Under the pieces are notes generated by a model. It ran no database searches. It was not told the origin of the DNA and saw nothing but the letters and a program-made list of their open reading frames with translations. A stretch of 64,000 nt of DNA, from the NCBI GenBank assembly GCA_003415625.1, contig PYIU01000001.1, positions 930,001-994,000 of the forward strand, given 5' to 3'. Position 1 is the stretch's first letter. The number at the start of each line of letters is the position of its first letter. This stretch comes from Aquanectria penicillioides (lineage: Eukaryota; Ascomycota; Sordariomycetes; Hypocreales; Nectriaceae). A program made the position numbers and the translations under genes. Below are positions 12,945-24,982 of this stretch, piece after piece.

Positions 12945-15191
12945 CTCACACGGCCGGATCGGGAGAGGCGGCACAGTCGCAAGCGGGGCGGGCGGATCCG
13001 AGACGATGATTTACTTGTGCGGATTCTCTGCCTGTGCACGGAGTACATTTGGTATCACCAACCATTCCGCCGCCAAAGCCCTGCTGTACAGGCCAAAGTA
13101 CTACGGTAACTTGCTGCCGTCAATTACGGCACTGGCAGACACGCCAGCATGGTCGCAGCAATTAGAGTACGGGCACAAGGTTCTTTTCTGGGTTGCATGG
13201 TTGCGGCGAAGCGGATGGGCAGGCGGCTGTCTTCTGGGGTCCCCCGGCTCTGGCGACTGTTCGGATCTCAACCGGGAGACACAGCCCAACGAGTCAACGC
13301 CGCCGCAAGATTGGCTGGACCGTAAATCTGTGGGACCAGGGGACCAGGGGGGGCATGACGATGACATTGCAGAACGGGATACAACCATAGGGCGAGCGAA
13401 GGGCCCAAGAGACCACCCAAGGAGAGAGGAGGATTCGATTAAATTACCCACTTGTTTGAGCGCCGCGCCCAACCAAAGCGCCACATGGGGTGGTGAATAG
13501 GGCCATTGTCAGCGCTGTCTGTTTGAACCACGATTCAGTGGTTGTAGATAGAGTTTTCCTGTCATGGAATCGGTATGGAGTCGATTGTTTTGTTTTGAAT
13601 GCAGAGAGGGGATTGAAAGATACTGAAAAGAACAACAGTAAGACGGGTGCCGCAGTGCCGAGAAGAAGAAAACAGAGACAAAAAGAAAAAAAAAAGAAAC
13701 TGAAAAAGAAACAAGAAAATTGATGCCACTGAGATACTCGGCAAGGTAAACAAACAGCCTTGGCCAATTCCTCTACCTACCTACCGCTGGCATGGAGCCT
13801 CCGGTTTCACACCAATGAGCACAACGGCCATGGCCGCCCGTCAGACGAAAAACTGGGATGAACACCTCTTGCAAGAGATAAAATGAAATGAAAGGCGCGC
13901 GCACCCGCACGCGCTGGGCTGTGTGGTCTGGGTCTGGGTCGGGGCCTCGTGTATTTGTATCCATACGTGCATGCGCTGAGATATAGCGCGAGCTTATCCG
14001 TATTGCTGTTTGCTGTTCGTCGCTAGACGCCGAAGGGTCCAGGACTCCAGGACCACTAACATGTGCCCCCTGTCCAAGCCCCAAATACGAGAAATCCTCT
14101 GCTCATCAACCCGAGGCACGAGGGAGGGGCCATGACAGTCCGAGTGTGGCCGGGGACATTAACTATCAGACGAGCGATGGATGGGACGCGACAGGGGGGC
14201 TGGCAGCGCAGGCTTCGGCAGACTCGGTAGCGGTACCCCGTAAAGAGCAGCACCACCCACTCGTCCAACACACGCGCCGCCGCACGCTCCCAACATCCAA
14301 CAAGGGTATCTGTAGGTACAGTGCCTAACTATCCAACAGGGAGAAAGCAGAAGGAAAAAAAAAACACGAGTCAATTCAGCAACCGGAGATCCATCAGAAC
14401 TTCTTGAAGACGACAGCCACTCTCCCCCGCGCCGCTTTAGCATGCAAAACAAGCCCAAGTCAGCAAGCAATCCTCTGTCCGAAGCCAAGACAAAAGCGCA
14501 GAAGCAGAGGCAGAGGCAGAAAACGATTAGTTCTTTGTTGCTGGGCTTCCTTGCTGCATGCTAGCTTCGATACGAAACGTGTATTCCTCCAGCCAAACCC
14601 CAAACCAAACAAGCAATGATAAAGCGCCATGCAAGAAAAACTAATACTGGACTCAGATGTAAGCACCGTAATAATCGATTCCCAATATTCCATGCACTAA
14701 ACCCCAATAACCCCAATACCTAGTGTCAGTGTCAATCTGATCTAGCCTTATTAGGCTGAACATGGTAAAACACATCGACAGTCCAGCTTTTCACACTCTC
14801 CCGGTCTCCCCTCCCACATCCCACATTCACAATCAACCCGGCTGGTTCGGCTAGCTTCTCCGCAGCCGAACCCAATCGACAACCAAGACATCCCAGCCAC
14901 CCAGGCCGCCCTGTGCCCTGTCCAGCACCAGCACGACCTTCCTCGCCAGGGAAGCGAAAAGAGTGTGTGAGAGCAAAGGAAGAGATAACACTCGTCACAC
15001 GCTGTCACACACTCTCTATCTCTCACACACATCGAGAGACACGCGCCCCGACACGCGCCCCGAAACTGCAGAAATCTCAACCTTCTGCAACGAGCCAAAA
15101 GCCACCCGGAGAGCTACTCAAGCCACAATATTCCCCCCTCCCCTTTTCTAATCTCACCAGCTCTCTCCGCTATCTCTCGCAAATGGCTCCT

Positions 15192-15210
15192 CCCCCCCCC
15201 CCCCCCCCCC
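15192..15210. repeat. C homopolymer, 19 bases
   Basis: An uninterrupted run of 19 C. Its length is likely uncertain in the assembly. Confidence 0.85.
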
Positions 15211-16203
15211 GTCTGCATCTTTCCACCCCCTTTTTTTCCTTTTGATGGTTCGCCGCACCTGATTGCATCTCCCCAATAGTTTGGTGCAAACCGCCAAAAG
15301 ATGGCTTGCGCCGTTTTTTGTGACTGGAGTTACATCCGTACTAGCCCCATTTCCCATCCCAAGCCAAAGGGTGTCACCACTGTCAGCCTGTCAGGTACCC
15401 GAAGACACGTGAGGGGGAAGAGCTCCGAAGGCTGGAGACTGTGGGAGGGGGTGGTTAGCCTACTGTTCCGTGAATGGCTACATGCAGTTCAGTCCATGAA
15501 CGTGACTTGACGATGGTCCTGATGGTGGTGGTGTGTTGTGGTGGTGTCGCTCCGGCGTTCCGAATGCAACTCATGCGCTCAATTTCCATCGGGGTCATGT
15601 TTGCTGCCCATCACCGCGGCACCTCGTTCTCGTGGCGGTTCGCCTGGCCAGTTGGACGTCTCTGCCCGCCAGCTTAGTCTTATGCTTGTTTCCCGCAGGA
15701 CATGCTTCTCCCGGGATTCCATTCCTCCTTCTAGACGTTTTCTTTTTCTGACGCGCTTGAGAGCATCACCCAGTGCGTCCACGGATCCATGCGAATTGAC
15801 TTTTTCATGTTGAAACGACTTAAGAAAATTATTAATGCTAGGCTAACTGTATCGACTGCTCCCCTTCCTCTTCTATCTGGACTAAGTACTCGACCTTCCT
15901 TCTTCTCTTTTGTAAACAAAAATTATGTCGCACGCGTCGTTGTACACCAATGGCTCTCTAGTAGGCCATGTTTCCCCCGTATTAGGTTCCCCTCCCGCCG
16001 AAATAGACAAGACAATTGACAAAATATTCCCAAAATTAACCACTTCTTTGCTTCACTTCCCCATGGAGGCAGTTAGTACCGTATGTACCAACCATTCTCG
16101 TCAAGTGCCTCGTTCCCCACGTCTCATGGGCCACGTGATGATGTCAATGGCCACGCAGTCTTGTTGGGTCTGCCTGTTCCTCCACTTTTTCCCAACCCCG
16201 AAC

Positions 16204-17793
16204 TCACCACCGGGCCGACTGGGGGCCGCGAGGGCGTCGGGGCCGGAGGCTGCGGCCGTTGAGGGCTCCGGTAGCCTTGGGGCTAACAGTCACCACCACT
16301 GTGTTGTAGACGGTCTTGACGCCGGTGGTCATGAGTGGGCACTGGGTTTGAGCTGCAGGGCTCTTTGTGACCGTTGCACCTTGGGCATCCTGCTGCTGGA
16401 TTGTGATGTTGTTGTTGCTGTTGGAGTTGCTATTCGAGTTTGAGTTACTGTTCGAGTTTGAGTTTAAGTTGGTGTTGTTGTTGGTGTTATTGTTGGTGTT
16501 GTTGTTGGTGTTGGTGTTGTTGTCGCCGTTCGAGTTGCTATTCGAGTTAGAGTTAGAGTTAGAGTTGTTGTTGGTGTTGTTGTTGGTGTTGTTATTGGTG
16601 TTCGTATTAGACTTGTTGTTGGTATTGATGTTGGAGTTGTTGTTAGTGTTGTTGTTGGTATTGTTGTCAGTATTGTTGTTGACATTGCTGTTGACATTGT
16701 TGTTGACATTGTTGTTGACATTGTTGTTGACATTGTTGTTGGTATTGTTGTTGGTATTGTTGTTGGTGTTGTTGTTGGTGTTGCTGTTGGTATTGTTGTT
16801 GGTGTTTTTGTTGTTGGTGTTGTTGTTGGTGTTGTTGTTGACATTGTTGTTGGTATTGTTGTTGATGTTGTTGTTAGTGTTGTTGTTAGTGTCGTTGTTG
16901 GTGTTGTTGTTGGTATTGTTATTCGTATTGTTGTTGATGTTGGTATTGGAGTTTGTGTTGGAGTTCGAGTTGTTGTTGTTGCTTGAGCTATGGCAAGGCA
17001 GACCGCTCTTCTTCTTGCAGGTATAAGTGCCGTTCTCGATATCGACAATAAGAATCTCCACGTCTGGCCGGCCATTGTTGTCAATCATGATGCTCGAAAT
17101 GGTCTGGACCCGGCCGTTGCTCTTGGTCACAGTCTGAAGCTGGGGTGGTGCAGTCACAGTGATAGTGTAAGGACCCTCGCCCGCGTGGGTCACCTGCTTG
17201 CCGTTCCCATTGCTAGGGTTTCCGAGGGTGATAGTCTTGGTTGTACCAGGCGCCTGCGGGTTCTGAAGCGACACAGTCTTGACGACCTGATCGGTGCCAC
17301 TGCTGATGGTGACAGTGATGACCTTGTCCCGAGGCACATCATTGATTCCAATCACATGAGTATAGGTTTTGTCTCCGTTGCCATTCTGCTGGGGCACGTT
17401 GCCGCTAGGGATGGGCCCAGACGTGATAGTCAGCGTCTTGCCGGGAGGCTTTCCACCATTGGGCTTTGTGGAAACAACAGGAACCACAGTGACCTCGCGT
17501 GTATAAGTATGATCTTCTGTGTGAGTGATGTAGACAGTCTTTCCTGGCTGAGTAACCGTGTGCTCAATGTTGACGACCTTGTCGTATGGGCCGCCGGAGG
17601 GCCCAATTACTGTGACAGTTTGAGGTGATCCAGCAGGCTCAGTGACCGTCACAGTCTTGATGCTTTCGCTCGGCGCACCAGACGCCGGGCAGGGGCAGCA
17701 CTTTTGGGTATTGCCTCGAGCACGAATGAAGTCAAAATTGGCCTGTGCCAGCGGCGTGACGGCCAAGATGGCCCAGGGGGCGAATCGAAGCAT
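16204..17793 (-). CDS. secreted asparagine-rich repeat protein
   Basis: Single-exon frame of 529 residues from the ATG at 17793 (MLRFAPWAILAV); an upstream in-frame TTG is not used. Residues 1-19 are a signal peptide. Residues about 25-265 hold TVTV/TVTVT-type beta-rich stretches typical of fungal cell-surface proteins, with a CCPCP cluster near the mature N terminus. About residues 265-480 are Asn with Thr, Ser or Val, built from a 12-base unit read mainly as NTNN; each NNT is an N-glycosylation sequon. The tail has TVYNTVVVTV and a basic, Pro/Arg-rich end. There is no hydrophobic GPI-anchor tail in this frame, but a GTGAGT donor overlaps the stop codon, so a further 3' exon is possible. No family is recognised. 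It is probably a wall-associated or secreted, heavily glycosylated protein whose length varies between strains. Confidence 0.75.
   Translation of the reverse strand: MLRFAPWAILAVTPLAQANFDFIRARGNTQKCCPCPASGAPSESIKTVTVTEPAGSPQTVTVIGPSGGPYDKVVNIEHTVTQPGKTVYITHTEDHTYTREVTVVPVVSTKPNGGKPPGKTLTITSGPIPSGNVPQQNGNGDKTYTHVIGINDVPRDKVITVTISSGTDQVVKTVSLQNPQAPGTTKTITLGNPSNGNGKQVTHAGEGPYTITVTAPPQLQTVTKSNGRVQTISSIMIDNNGRPDVEILIVDIENGTYTCKKKSGLPCHSSSNNNNSNSNTNSNTNINNNTNNNTNNNTNNDTNNNTNNNINNNTNNNVNNNTNNNTNNKNTNNNTNSNTNNNTNNNTNNNTNNNVNNNVNNNVNNNVNSNVNNNTDNNTNNNTNNNSNINTNNKSNTNTNNNTNNNTNNNSNSNSNSNSNSNGDNNTNTNNNTNNNTNNNTNLNSNSNSNSNSNSNSNSNNNITIQQQDAQGATVTKSPAAQTQCPLMTTGVKTVYNTVVVTVSPKATGALNGRSLRPRRPRGPQSARW
16400..16990. 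repeat. coding minisatellite (12-base, Asn-rich)
   Basis: On the plus strand the unit reads GTTGTTGGTGTT with variants (GTTGTTGACATT, GTTGTTGGTATT, and a GAGTT/GAGTTC hexamer form near the ends). Runs of identical variants, such as the consecutive GACATT units near 16680-16735, show recent local duplication. Confidence 0.9.
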
Positions 17794-17995
17794 GATAATC
17801 TGGGGTTGGTTGATCAAATAAAGGGGATAAAAAAGCGTGAGAAGAACAGCAAAAGTGTTCTAGCTCGTGAATAGTTGTTGATAAAGAGGAGTGTTGAAAG
17901 GAAGAAGAGGGTGGTGATGAAGAAGAAACTGGAATGGTGATTGAGAATGGAATGGTGGTGATGAGAGTTGGATGGATGGGACGGAGAGATGACAT

Positions 17996-18002
17996 CCTTA
18001 TA
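17996..18002 (-). promoter_or_regulatory. TATA-like box of the Asn-rich protein gene
   Basis: TATAAGG on the minus strand, about 200 bases before the ATG at 17793. The assignment rests on sequence and spacing alone. Confidence 0.45.
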
Positions 18003-18933
18003 GTCGTCCATTTCCTTGATTCTATCGCAGGGTCGACTTCGCGAGGGCAGAATAAGGAGGAGTTGCCCTCGATGAGGGCCCATTGAGACGGAATATTGGG
18101 CAATGTGGAGGAGCAGGAGAATAGGGAAAACAGCTTTGGGGCCAAACTTGTCCATCTAGAGAATAAACTATCGATATTAAGGAGACCCCGAACTATTCCC
18201 TTGGTATATGCGGGCCAGGGTTGCAAACGTACAACTTCAAGGCCTCAGTATTACTGCTAACACTACGTCGGCTATGTTCAAGGGCGAAAATTGAGAAAGG
18301 AGGAGGCCAAGAATACAGGGCGCAACAGCACGGCTGTTGACAGACTTAAAAAAAAAAAACCAGGGAGATCGTTGTGGGTACATCTTCAGGGACAACAAGG
18401 TTTTCAAGGGCTAATACGATAGATTGGTTACTCCCTTCGTAAGGGCAGCCAGAAGTGGCAGGTCCACCTCGGCAACAGAGACATGATAAAAACCAGGATA
18501 AGGGAGCCCTGGGGGCCACTCAACTGCACCCAGCTGCCACAGGCTCAACTTTTTGATCGAAATTGTGTCTCTTCATGAACTTGCATCTGCGCGGGCACCT
18601 ACGTTGAGGCTCGCGATGATTGGATTTGGTGTTTGTTGTCCCGTTGCCTCCGTGTCCCAGCAGCACGGTTCGAGGCAACGGTCCGGAGTTTTCCCGATGC
18701 GCTGCCCACCCCACGGCAGGACCCACCCAAGTAATCTCGTGTGAAGCTTCACAGCGCGACGGACGACGAGAACGACCATCAAACAGCGTCGACGAGCCAC
18801 CCAGCACCAGGCCAGCGACATCATTCCATCTCTGGGAATGACCGCGAACGACAGGCATCCGGCTGCCACGACTTCATCATAATAGACCCGTCCCCGACTG
18901 CTATGCGCCACCAGGCAGCGCCGGCAGCCTAAC
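18003..18933. other. intergenic region between divergent genes
   Basis: Shared upstream region of the minus-strand Asn-rich gene and the plus-strand LAMTOR1-like gene. It holds an A run near 18348 and small frames without support, including one that starts at 18155 on the minus strand and spans the TATA-like box. Confidence 0.6.
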
Positions 18934-19560
18934 ATGGGAGCTTGCGCATCATGCTTGGGTCGGCGCGACAGCGACGCCTGCGACGAGGTGTGCAGGCCCT
19001 AGATGCAGTTAGAGATACGAGAAGCCCTTCGACTGACCATCCCCGCTAGGATGAGGAGAACCGCCTCCTCTACGACGATGCCAATGGCATGCAATACGGC
19101 AGCTTCGGAGACCAGGGCCTCACGGGCGAGAACGACACCCTCGAGGCCCAGCGAGAGAACGAGGCCCTCCAGCGGGTCGTGGCGAAGACTTCAAAGTGCG
19201 TCCGATGATTCCATGCTGGCGAGTAGCGGTGTGAAGGGGGGAATGCGTGAGACTGACAACCCTTGGTGCAGCAACATGGTGGACATATTCGAAATAGCTC
19301 CGCAAGAGAACACAGCCCGCGGGGCGACAACGCCGTTTGCATACGCCGGGCAGGGCGCACGCCTGGCCCGGTATCAGCATCTGGTCTCGAAGCTCAACAC
19401 TCAGGGTGAGAGCCCCGCCGCCGGCGTCAAGGTCGACTGGCTTCCCGAGGAGGAGACGATCGAGATGCAGCGAAACGGCCCAGCCAGCATCAAAACTATT
19501 GACACCGACGACGGACCCCTCGTGGGGACCTTTGCCGACGCGGCCGCGGCTATGCAGTGA
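18934..19560 (+). CDS. LAMTOR1-like lysosomal/vacuolar adaptor (Ragulator/EGO anchor)
   Basis: Three exons, 18934-18987, 19050-19195 and 19272-19560, encode 162 residues. The N terminus MGACASCLGRR is a textbook dual-acylation signal: Gly2 for N-myristoylation and Cys4/Cys7 for palmitoylation, which would hold the protein on the vacuole membrane. It is followed by DEENRLLYDD and, near residues 50-70, a helix (ENEALQRVVAKTSNNMVDIF) like the conserved core of the LAMTOR1 family. In animals LAMTOR1 wraps the Ragulator complex and recruits Rag GTPases for TORC1 activation; Meh1/Ego1 has this job in yeast. The first exon is only 18 codons and ends at a GTGTGC donor. The second intron uses GTGCGT and a GCAG acceptor. 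The Ala-rich C terminus ends in AAAAMQ. The role is inferred from acylation signal plus helix similarity. Confidence 0.82.
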
Positions 19561-21819
19561 TGATGACCATGATCTACCCCCATACAGATACAGTTGCCTT
19601 CACCGACCTTGTCTTTGCCATAGCATATTACCCTCCCGAAAGACGTGTATGACCCTCAAGGGTGGGGAAAAGAGGAATAGAGAAAGAGAGATAGGACGGA
19701 TTGTTTATCGCGGGGTGGAGGAACGGAGTCGGTGGACTCGCAGAATTGTGCCATTATCTGACAACACTTTTCTTTTTTTCTTCCTTTATTTGTCTTTTTT
19801 TTTTCCTTCATGTTCATTTCCCTTTTTGTTGTTCATGCTTTGCTCCCTTGTTCTAGCGGCCGCACTTGTGGCATGAAATGTTCTCTGTCCGATTTAATAT
19901 TTCGCTGGAGGATTCTGTATGGATCATGTCGACGAAGGCTTTTGACTCACGGATTTCATGAACAAGCATCAACAACCAAAACTCACCCAAAGACTGTCAC
20001 TGCCCGCCACCACAGCCACTAGCTCATCCACCACGTCTCCACTGACGAACGGGCAAAGCTTGGCTCAATGCTGGTTCCTTCGATGAGTCGATGAGCGGGC
20101 AGTGCATCTATCTATCCCAGACTGGGGTCATTTCGTTATTTACCTTGTTTTTTATTACACTACGTGCTTGGTTTGACAAAAATCTTGTCTTTGATTGATG
20201 TGGGCAGGAGGAGTGGATTTGTACAAAACAGACACACCCAATCGAATTTCACACAATTTTTCCCCCTCTTGAGCCGGGCCCAGAAACCCAACCCTACATA
20301 CACTACAGACATTCATACATGGGACCTACATGGTTCTAAACCCGAAGCAGAGAAGAGAGGAACCCACCCCGGATCACTCGCCCAACCTCGCCTGGTGTCC
20401 TCGGTTCTTGGCGTCCCTGTCTTCTTTTTTTTTTTTGAGTTTTTCCGTCTTACTGTCTGCCTCTCGCGTGTCTCTCCGCCTGACTGTCACGAGCCAAAAA
20501 CAAATCATGACGACGCAAACCAGGACACAGGGACAGCAGGATACACGGAAACAAATGTACTCCCACAGAAACCAAAATAACCACCCACACACAATGTCGC
20601 CATGGCCCATTTAGCATCAGACACGTGCGCAGGCTCACGCCGTGGCTCGCTCGCGGTGGGGAGCGGACCACGCTAGGCTCGTGAAAGCAAGAGAGGCGGT
20701 CCTCTAACTCTTAGCTTGCCGTCGGCCCTCGTTTTAGATTCATTTTCTCCGGCTTCGGCTCGCACCGTTGATAGCGGCGTGCATGGATCCATCGCCTTGC
20801 TACCGCCCTTGCCCGCCCTGTTGTGGAGAGTTCGACTGGATCCTTCTACTGTCCGGCCGCACTACGTACGTACGCACATACATACATACTGTACATGGTC
20901 CTATACAGTAGGCCGACCCTGGGTCCCGGGCCTGACCTGCGAGCACGATCCCGCCCACTTACCAAGCCTTCGGGATCGGTATCCTGGAGGCTGGATCCCT
21001 CTGGCAGCAGCCCGTTGCGTCCCATCCTATCCCACAGCTTGGGTTCTTGTCTAACCCGCCAGCACGGAACCACGGAGAGGGGAAAGAGAGGGGGGAGGTG
21101 GTGCCCAGTAGGTCGGGTTGGGGTTTGGGGTTTGGCAGCAGCTTATGGAACCGGGCACTGGCACTGGCACTTGAGAGTGGACTTTGATGCACGCTCGGCC
21201 GGTGTCGACTTGTTTTTTTTTCCTCCTTCCCTATTCTTCTTGCATTTCTTTTCTTTTTGCTTTGCTTAATTATGGGCCTCGAATCAATCCTGGTTATTGG
21301 ACCCGTCACGCTGGGGGATGGGGACTGACAGGCCATGCCAGATCCTTCCGTTGAAGATTTTCAAGATTTGGAGATGCAAGCCAGGAAATGAAGCGAACCC
21401 TATCCTGGGACAACCACCCTTGGAGCCATGGATCACGGGCGGATGGGAGGGGTGAGGGGCGCCACCCACCACCCATAGGAAACGCCGGATCATGGGGCAA
21501 AAGGAAGGGTCAGTCCGAGAAGCCATGGATTGACGGTCCTTGTAGTTCGGGCACTAGAACACAGTCGGTCAGTCCTTGACTCCTTGTTGTGGCCGAGAGA
21601 CCAGGGGGCCAAGGACAGGGCATTGGTGAGGCACGGCAAGGCACAGCAAGGCACAGCAAATGTGAACAAAAGAGTGGACAAGTCGAACGAGCCCACTACC
21701 GGCCGGCTGTGGTTTACGGCCATTTCGGTATGGCCGTCGCATCGCAAGCTTTGTTTCTGTTTCTACCTCCTCGCCTGTCTTGACGCTACAACTTCCCTGC
21801 CAGAGCTGGCAGGTCCCTC

Positions 21820-21840
21820 TTTTTTTTTTTTTTTTTTTTT
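21820..21840. repeat. T homopolymer, 21 bases
   Basis: An uninterrupted T run in non-coding DNA. Confidence 0.85.
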
Positions 21841-24559
21841 CTTGTTCTGGTCTTCCTAGAGAGTCTTGTTCGTCTGGTCCTCACGCCCCCTCATTCCATA
21901 ATTATACTATCTGCTTTGTCTCGTCTCGCGGCTTGTCGATCACTCAAACATAGTTTACCTATCACGGCCTACACATCAACGATGATACGGGGGAGTCAAC
22001 ACAGCCAGAATGGCCAAGACACCAAAGCAAATCCAGCAGACGCAAGACGCAACAGATGCAGCACAGCCAGCCCCATCCGCCATAGACTTCCTTCTGATGA
22101 GCCAGTAACGCTCCTTTACTGCCTGCCTGGGACTTGCTGCTGCTGAACCCTGACAGCCCTGGCTTCTCCACCCTCACAGGCTCACCCTCTCTCACTCATG
22201 TGTCTCGGCGTTTTGGAGCTCTGGCCCTCCCCTGCCGGTCTGGGCCTGTTTCTCGGCCACAGTCAGGCTCACATTTGCACGCGCAGCAGCGGCCTGCCTT
22301 GCTGGCCTGCATGATGCTGGGTCTCCCCGTCTCTCGATTCAACCGTCACTGGCACCACGCGGGATGGATGCCACACGGGCGTTAATAGCCCAATCGACAA
22401 CTTGGCAGATCCCAGAAGCCTCGATCCAGGCCCTAGGCGGCGTTGCTCTCTAGCCTTGTTCATTTCCGTGGCTACCCATCTGGGTATCTCTCTCGCGGTT
22501 CAATGTCCGAGTCAAACTCCTCCACCCCTGCCCCTCTTGAGCTTTGTTACGCGTCTATTCGTTCCGCCCCCCCAGCAACATATCACGCAAGCCCCGAAGC
22601 TTCTCTCATGGGTAATTACAGGCCTCTCTGTCAACGGGAGGTGGTCACGCCAAGCTGGGAGAAACTCACTTGTGCCTAGGGAACCTTCGTCCTCAGCCCA
22701 GCGACCACTGGCCTGTCAGGGTGCCTTGTGTTCCCGCACCTGCATCACAGCATGCCGCCCCCCATTCGCCGGCTTGCGACTGGGCTTGAGGGCTCCCCCG
22801 ATCCCCGATAAGCAATGGATACTATGTACTCCCGTCGGATGGGTTACGGTTACGCTGCATGGGCATACTGAGGGAAAAAACACAAGCAGTTCCCCAGGTC
22901 GTCTCATGCATCTCGTACTACCCTTTTGCCTTGCCTATCCGTCCCTTGGCTCCCAGCCCAAGCCGCTGACCGTTGCTTGCCTCTCACTGGACTATGCTCA
23001 GCCTTTGTTGGCCTCCCGCATCGAGCCACTCAGATGGCCCTTCTTTACCGAACCTGCATCGCCTCTTTGCCAGCTAATGCCATCTCCCGCATCCCGCCGT
23101 CGTCATCGCCGCCGCCGCCGCCTCGAACCATGTGCTGTCCAACATTCAATGCTTCCTGTCCCCTCCTTCCCCTCCTTCCCCTCTTCTCCATTTGACTGAC
23201 TTACTGGTACTCACCTACTCACTCACTTGTTTACTCACGTTGAACCGTCAAGTCTCAACCACCGCTGTTCTTCTTCCCAGAGGGGATCGAAAGACATGTT
23301 CCTCCCCCACCACTCAAAGAGGGGCAAAACTTCTCTCTTACCTTCGTCATCGTGCTGCATGTAAAATGCCGTCCTTGATCATCTGGCATGGAGCTGGCCC
23401 ACAATCCCGCGTCCACCCAGCTCCGCCCATGCCCACCACGCCCGCACACTTTGCCATGTCGTTTATTATTATTTTTTTCTCTCTCGATTCGATTTCGGCT
23501 CACGTTAGGGCCCGGTAAGGAAATGAATATTATTTCTCTTTGTTGATTTCTTTTTTTTTTCCTGGCGGTGATTCCAAAAAGAGGGCAGAAAAAGAAAACT
23601 TTGAACAAGAGGTTCCATCCAGTTGATAAGAAGAAGCAAAAGTCCCCCCCCCAAAAAAAAAATTCCGCAAAGGAGTGCAAGCCTACTAAACAGGATGATG
23701 GAGAGAGAAGAAAGTGGAACACACAAAACAAGACCTATCCCTCCCTATTCCATTTCCCATAAATGCCCATCCATACGAATCAGAAAAGAAAAGACAAGAG
23801 AATTAACCAAAAATCGACAACCAGTTTTCCTGCCCCAAACTATTCTTGCGCTTTTTGACTCGGTCTGCCCTGCCGTATAGCACAAATAGCCTTTGTCTGC
23901 CCGCTTGTTCCGTTCCCTGGGCCAACCAAGAGAGGAAGAAGATGAAGAACCAAATAAAAATCAAGGACCGGGTTTCCCATCGCTAGAGTATCTTGAGGAG
24001 GAGAAAAAAGTAACCAGAAGGACAGAAGAAGTACGAAGGAAAAGTCCGTATGAAACCCAGAAATAATTCGTCTCTCATTCCCGTTCATTCCCCATCGACG
24101 TCTTTTCCTCGCCAATTCTCAAACTCGCCCTGGGCTCCCAAAAAAAAAATATGCTGTATATCCCCTGTGCTGGCGGGATGGTCTAGGGGGTAGGTAGACA
24201 GTGGAGGCTTTTTTTCTCCCTTTCCCTTGCCCCCAGAATTCATTCTCGTCGTCTCGTCATCACGTTTCCTGTTTTCGTTTTCGGTCGTTTCCTTGCCATT
24301 TTGCCTTTTCCCTTTTTTACCTTTGGCCATCCAGTTCTTTGTCCGCCGTTCCGTTTGGTCACCCCGTCTCGACGGGGAGGAGATGCTCTTGCGACATGGG
24401 TTCCCACCTCTATTGCTGTTGTTGCTGCTGCTGCTGATTGCCGCTGCCGCTACTACTTGCCGCTGCCCTCTGTCACTATGACACGCACATTCGTCGATTC
24501 TCCAGGCGTGTTTTGGCGTCCTGTGAGCCGCTCCCCCTTGCTCTACTACCGGTTCCGGT

Positions 24560-24618
24560 TGCTGGTTACTCGTTGCTGGTTACTCGTTGCTCGATGCTCG
24601 TTGCTCGATGCTCGATGC
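24560..24618. repeat. short tandem repeat, 10-14 base units
   Basis: Alternating GTTGCTGGTTACTC and GTTGCTCGATGCTC units, each repeated two to three times. Confidence 0.7.
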
Positions 24619-24982
24619 CGCTAGAATGCTATTTTTTTTTTCTCTCTTTTTTGGCTTCCATGTTTTGCTTGCTAATGATGAAGATGATGTCGATGCTGAA
24701 GATGATGATAATGCTGTTGCCGGCTGTTTGCTTATTCGTCGTTTCCTCACTAGAACACCGAAGCATCCTCGTTAGCCCAGCACATGCCCTATCTTCTCGT
24801 CATCTCCCGTCTCCATATCTCCTTTCCCATCCGTCATGCACCAGAAAACACCAACACATCACCGCCGTCTTCCCCCTCTCTTCTTCCCGCGTCCCCCCCT
24901 TTTTTCCCCTCCTCTCACGCGCCGCCGCCGCACACGTACACGCACACGCACACGCAGCACTGTAAAAAAAAAAAAAAATTCC

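Larger units (their letters stand above)
11990..16203. other. intergenic region with simple repeats
   Basis: Upstream region and 5' leader of the glycosyltransferase-like gene, followed by over 3 kb without a supported gene. It contains a 10-base G run near 12361, a GGGAT repeat, a 12-base tandem repeat, A-rich DNA near 13675-13715 and a 19-base C run. Its size suggests long leaders or non-coding transcripts, but none can be defined here. Confidence 0.5.
19561..24749. other. gene-poor region, simple repeats only
   Basis: Five kilobases without a frame that shows codon-like composition or a domain. It contains T-rich tracts around 19770-19805, a 21-base T run and short tandem repeats. Part of it may be the long 3' untranslated region or last intron of the minus-strand gene at 24983-25321. 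Confidence 0.5.

Noticed and set aside
16367..17026. Plus-strand frame of almost pure Leu/Val
   Set aside because: It is the antisense reading of the Asn-rich minisatellite and has no independent coding signal.
17814..18155. Minus-strand frame starting with ATG upstream of the Asn-rich gene
   Set aside because: It overlaps the likely TATA box and is His/Ser low-complexity; at best it would be an upstream frame.
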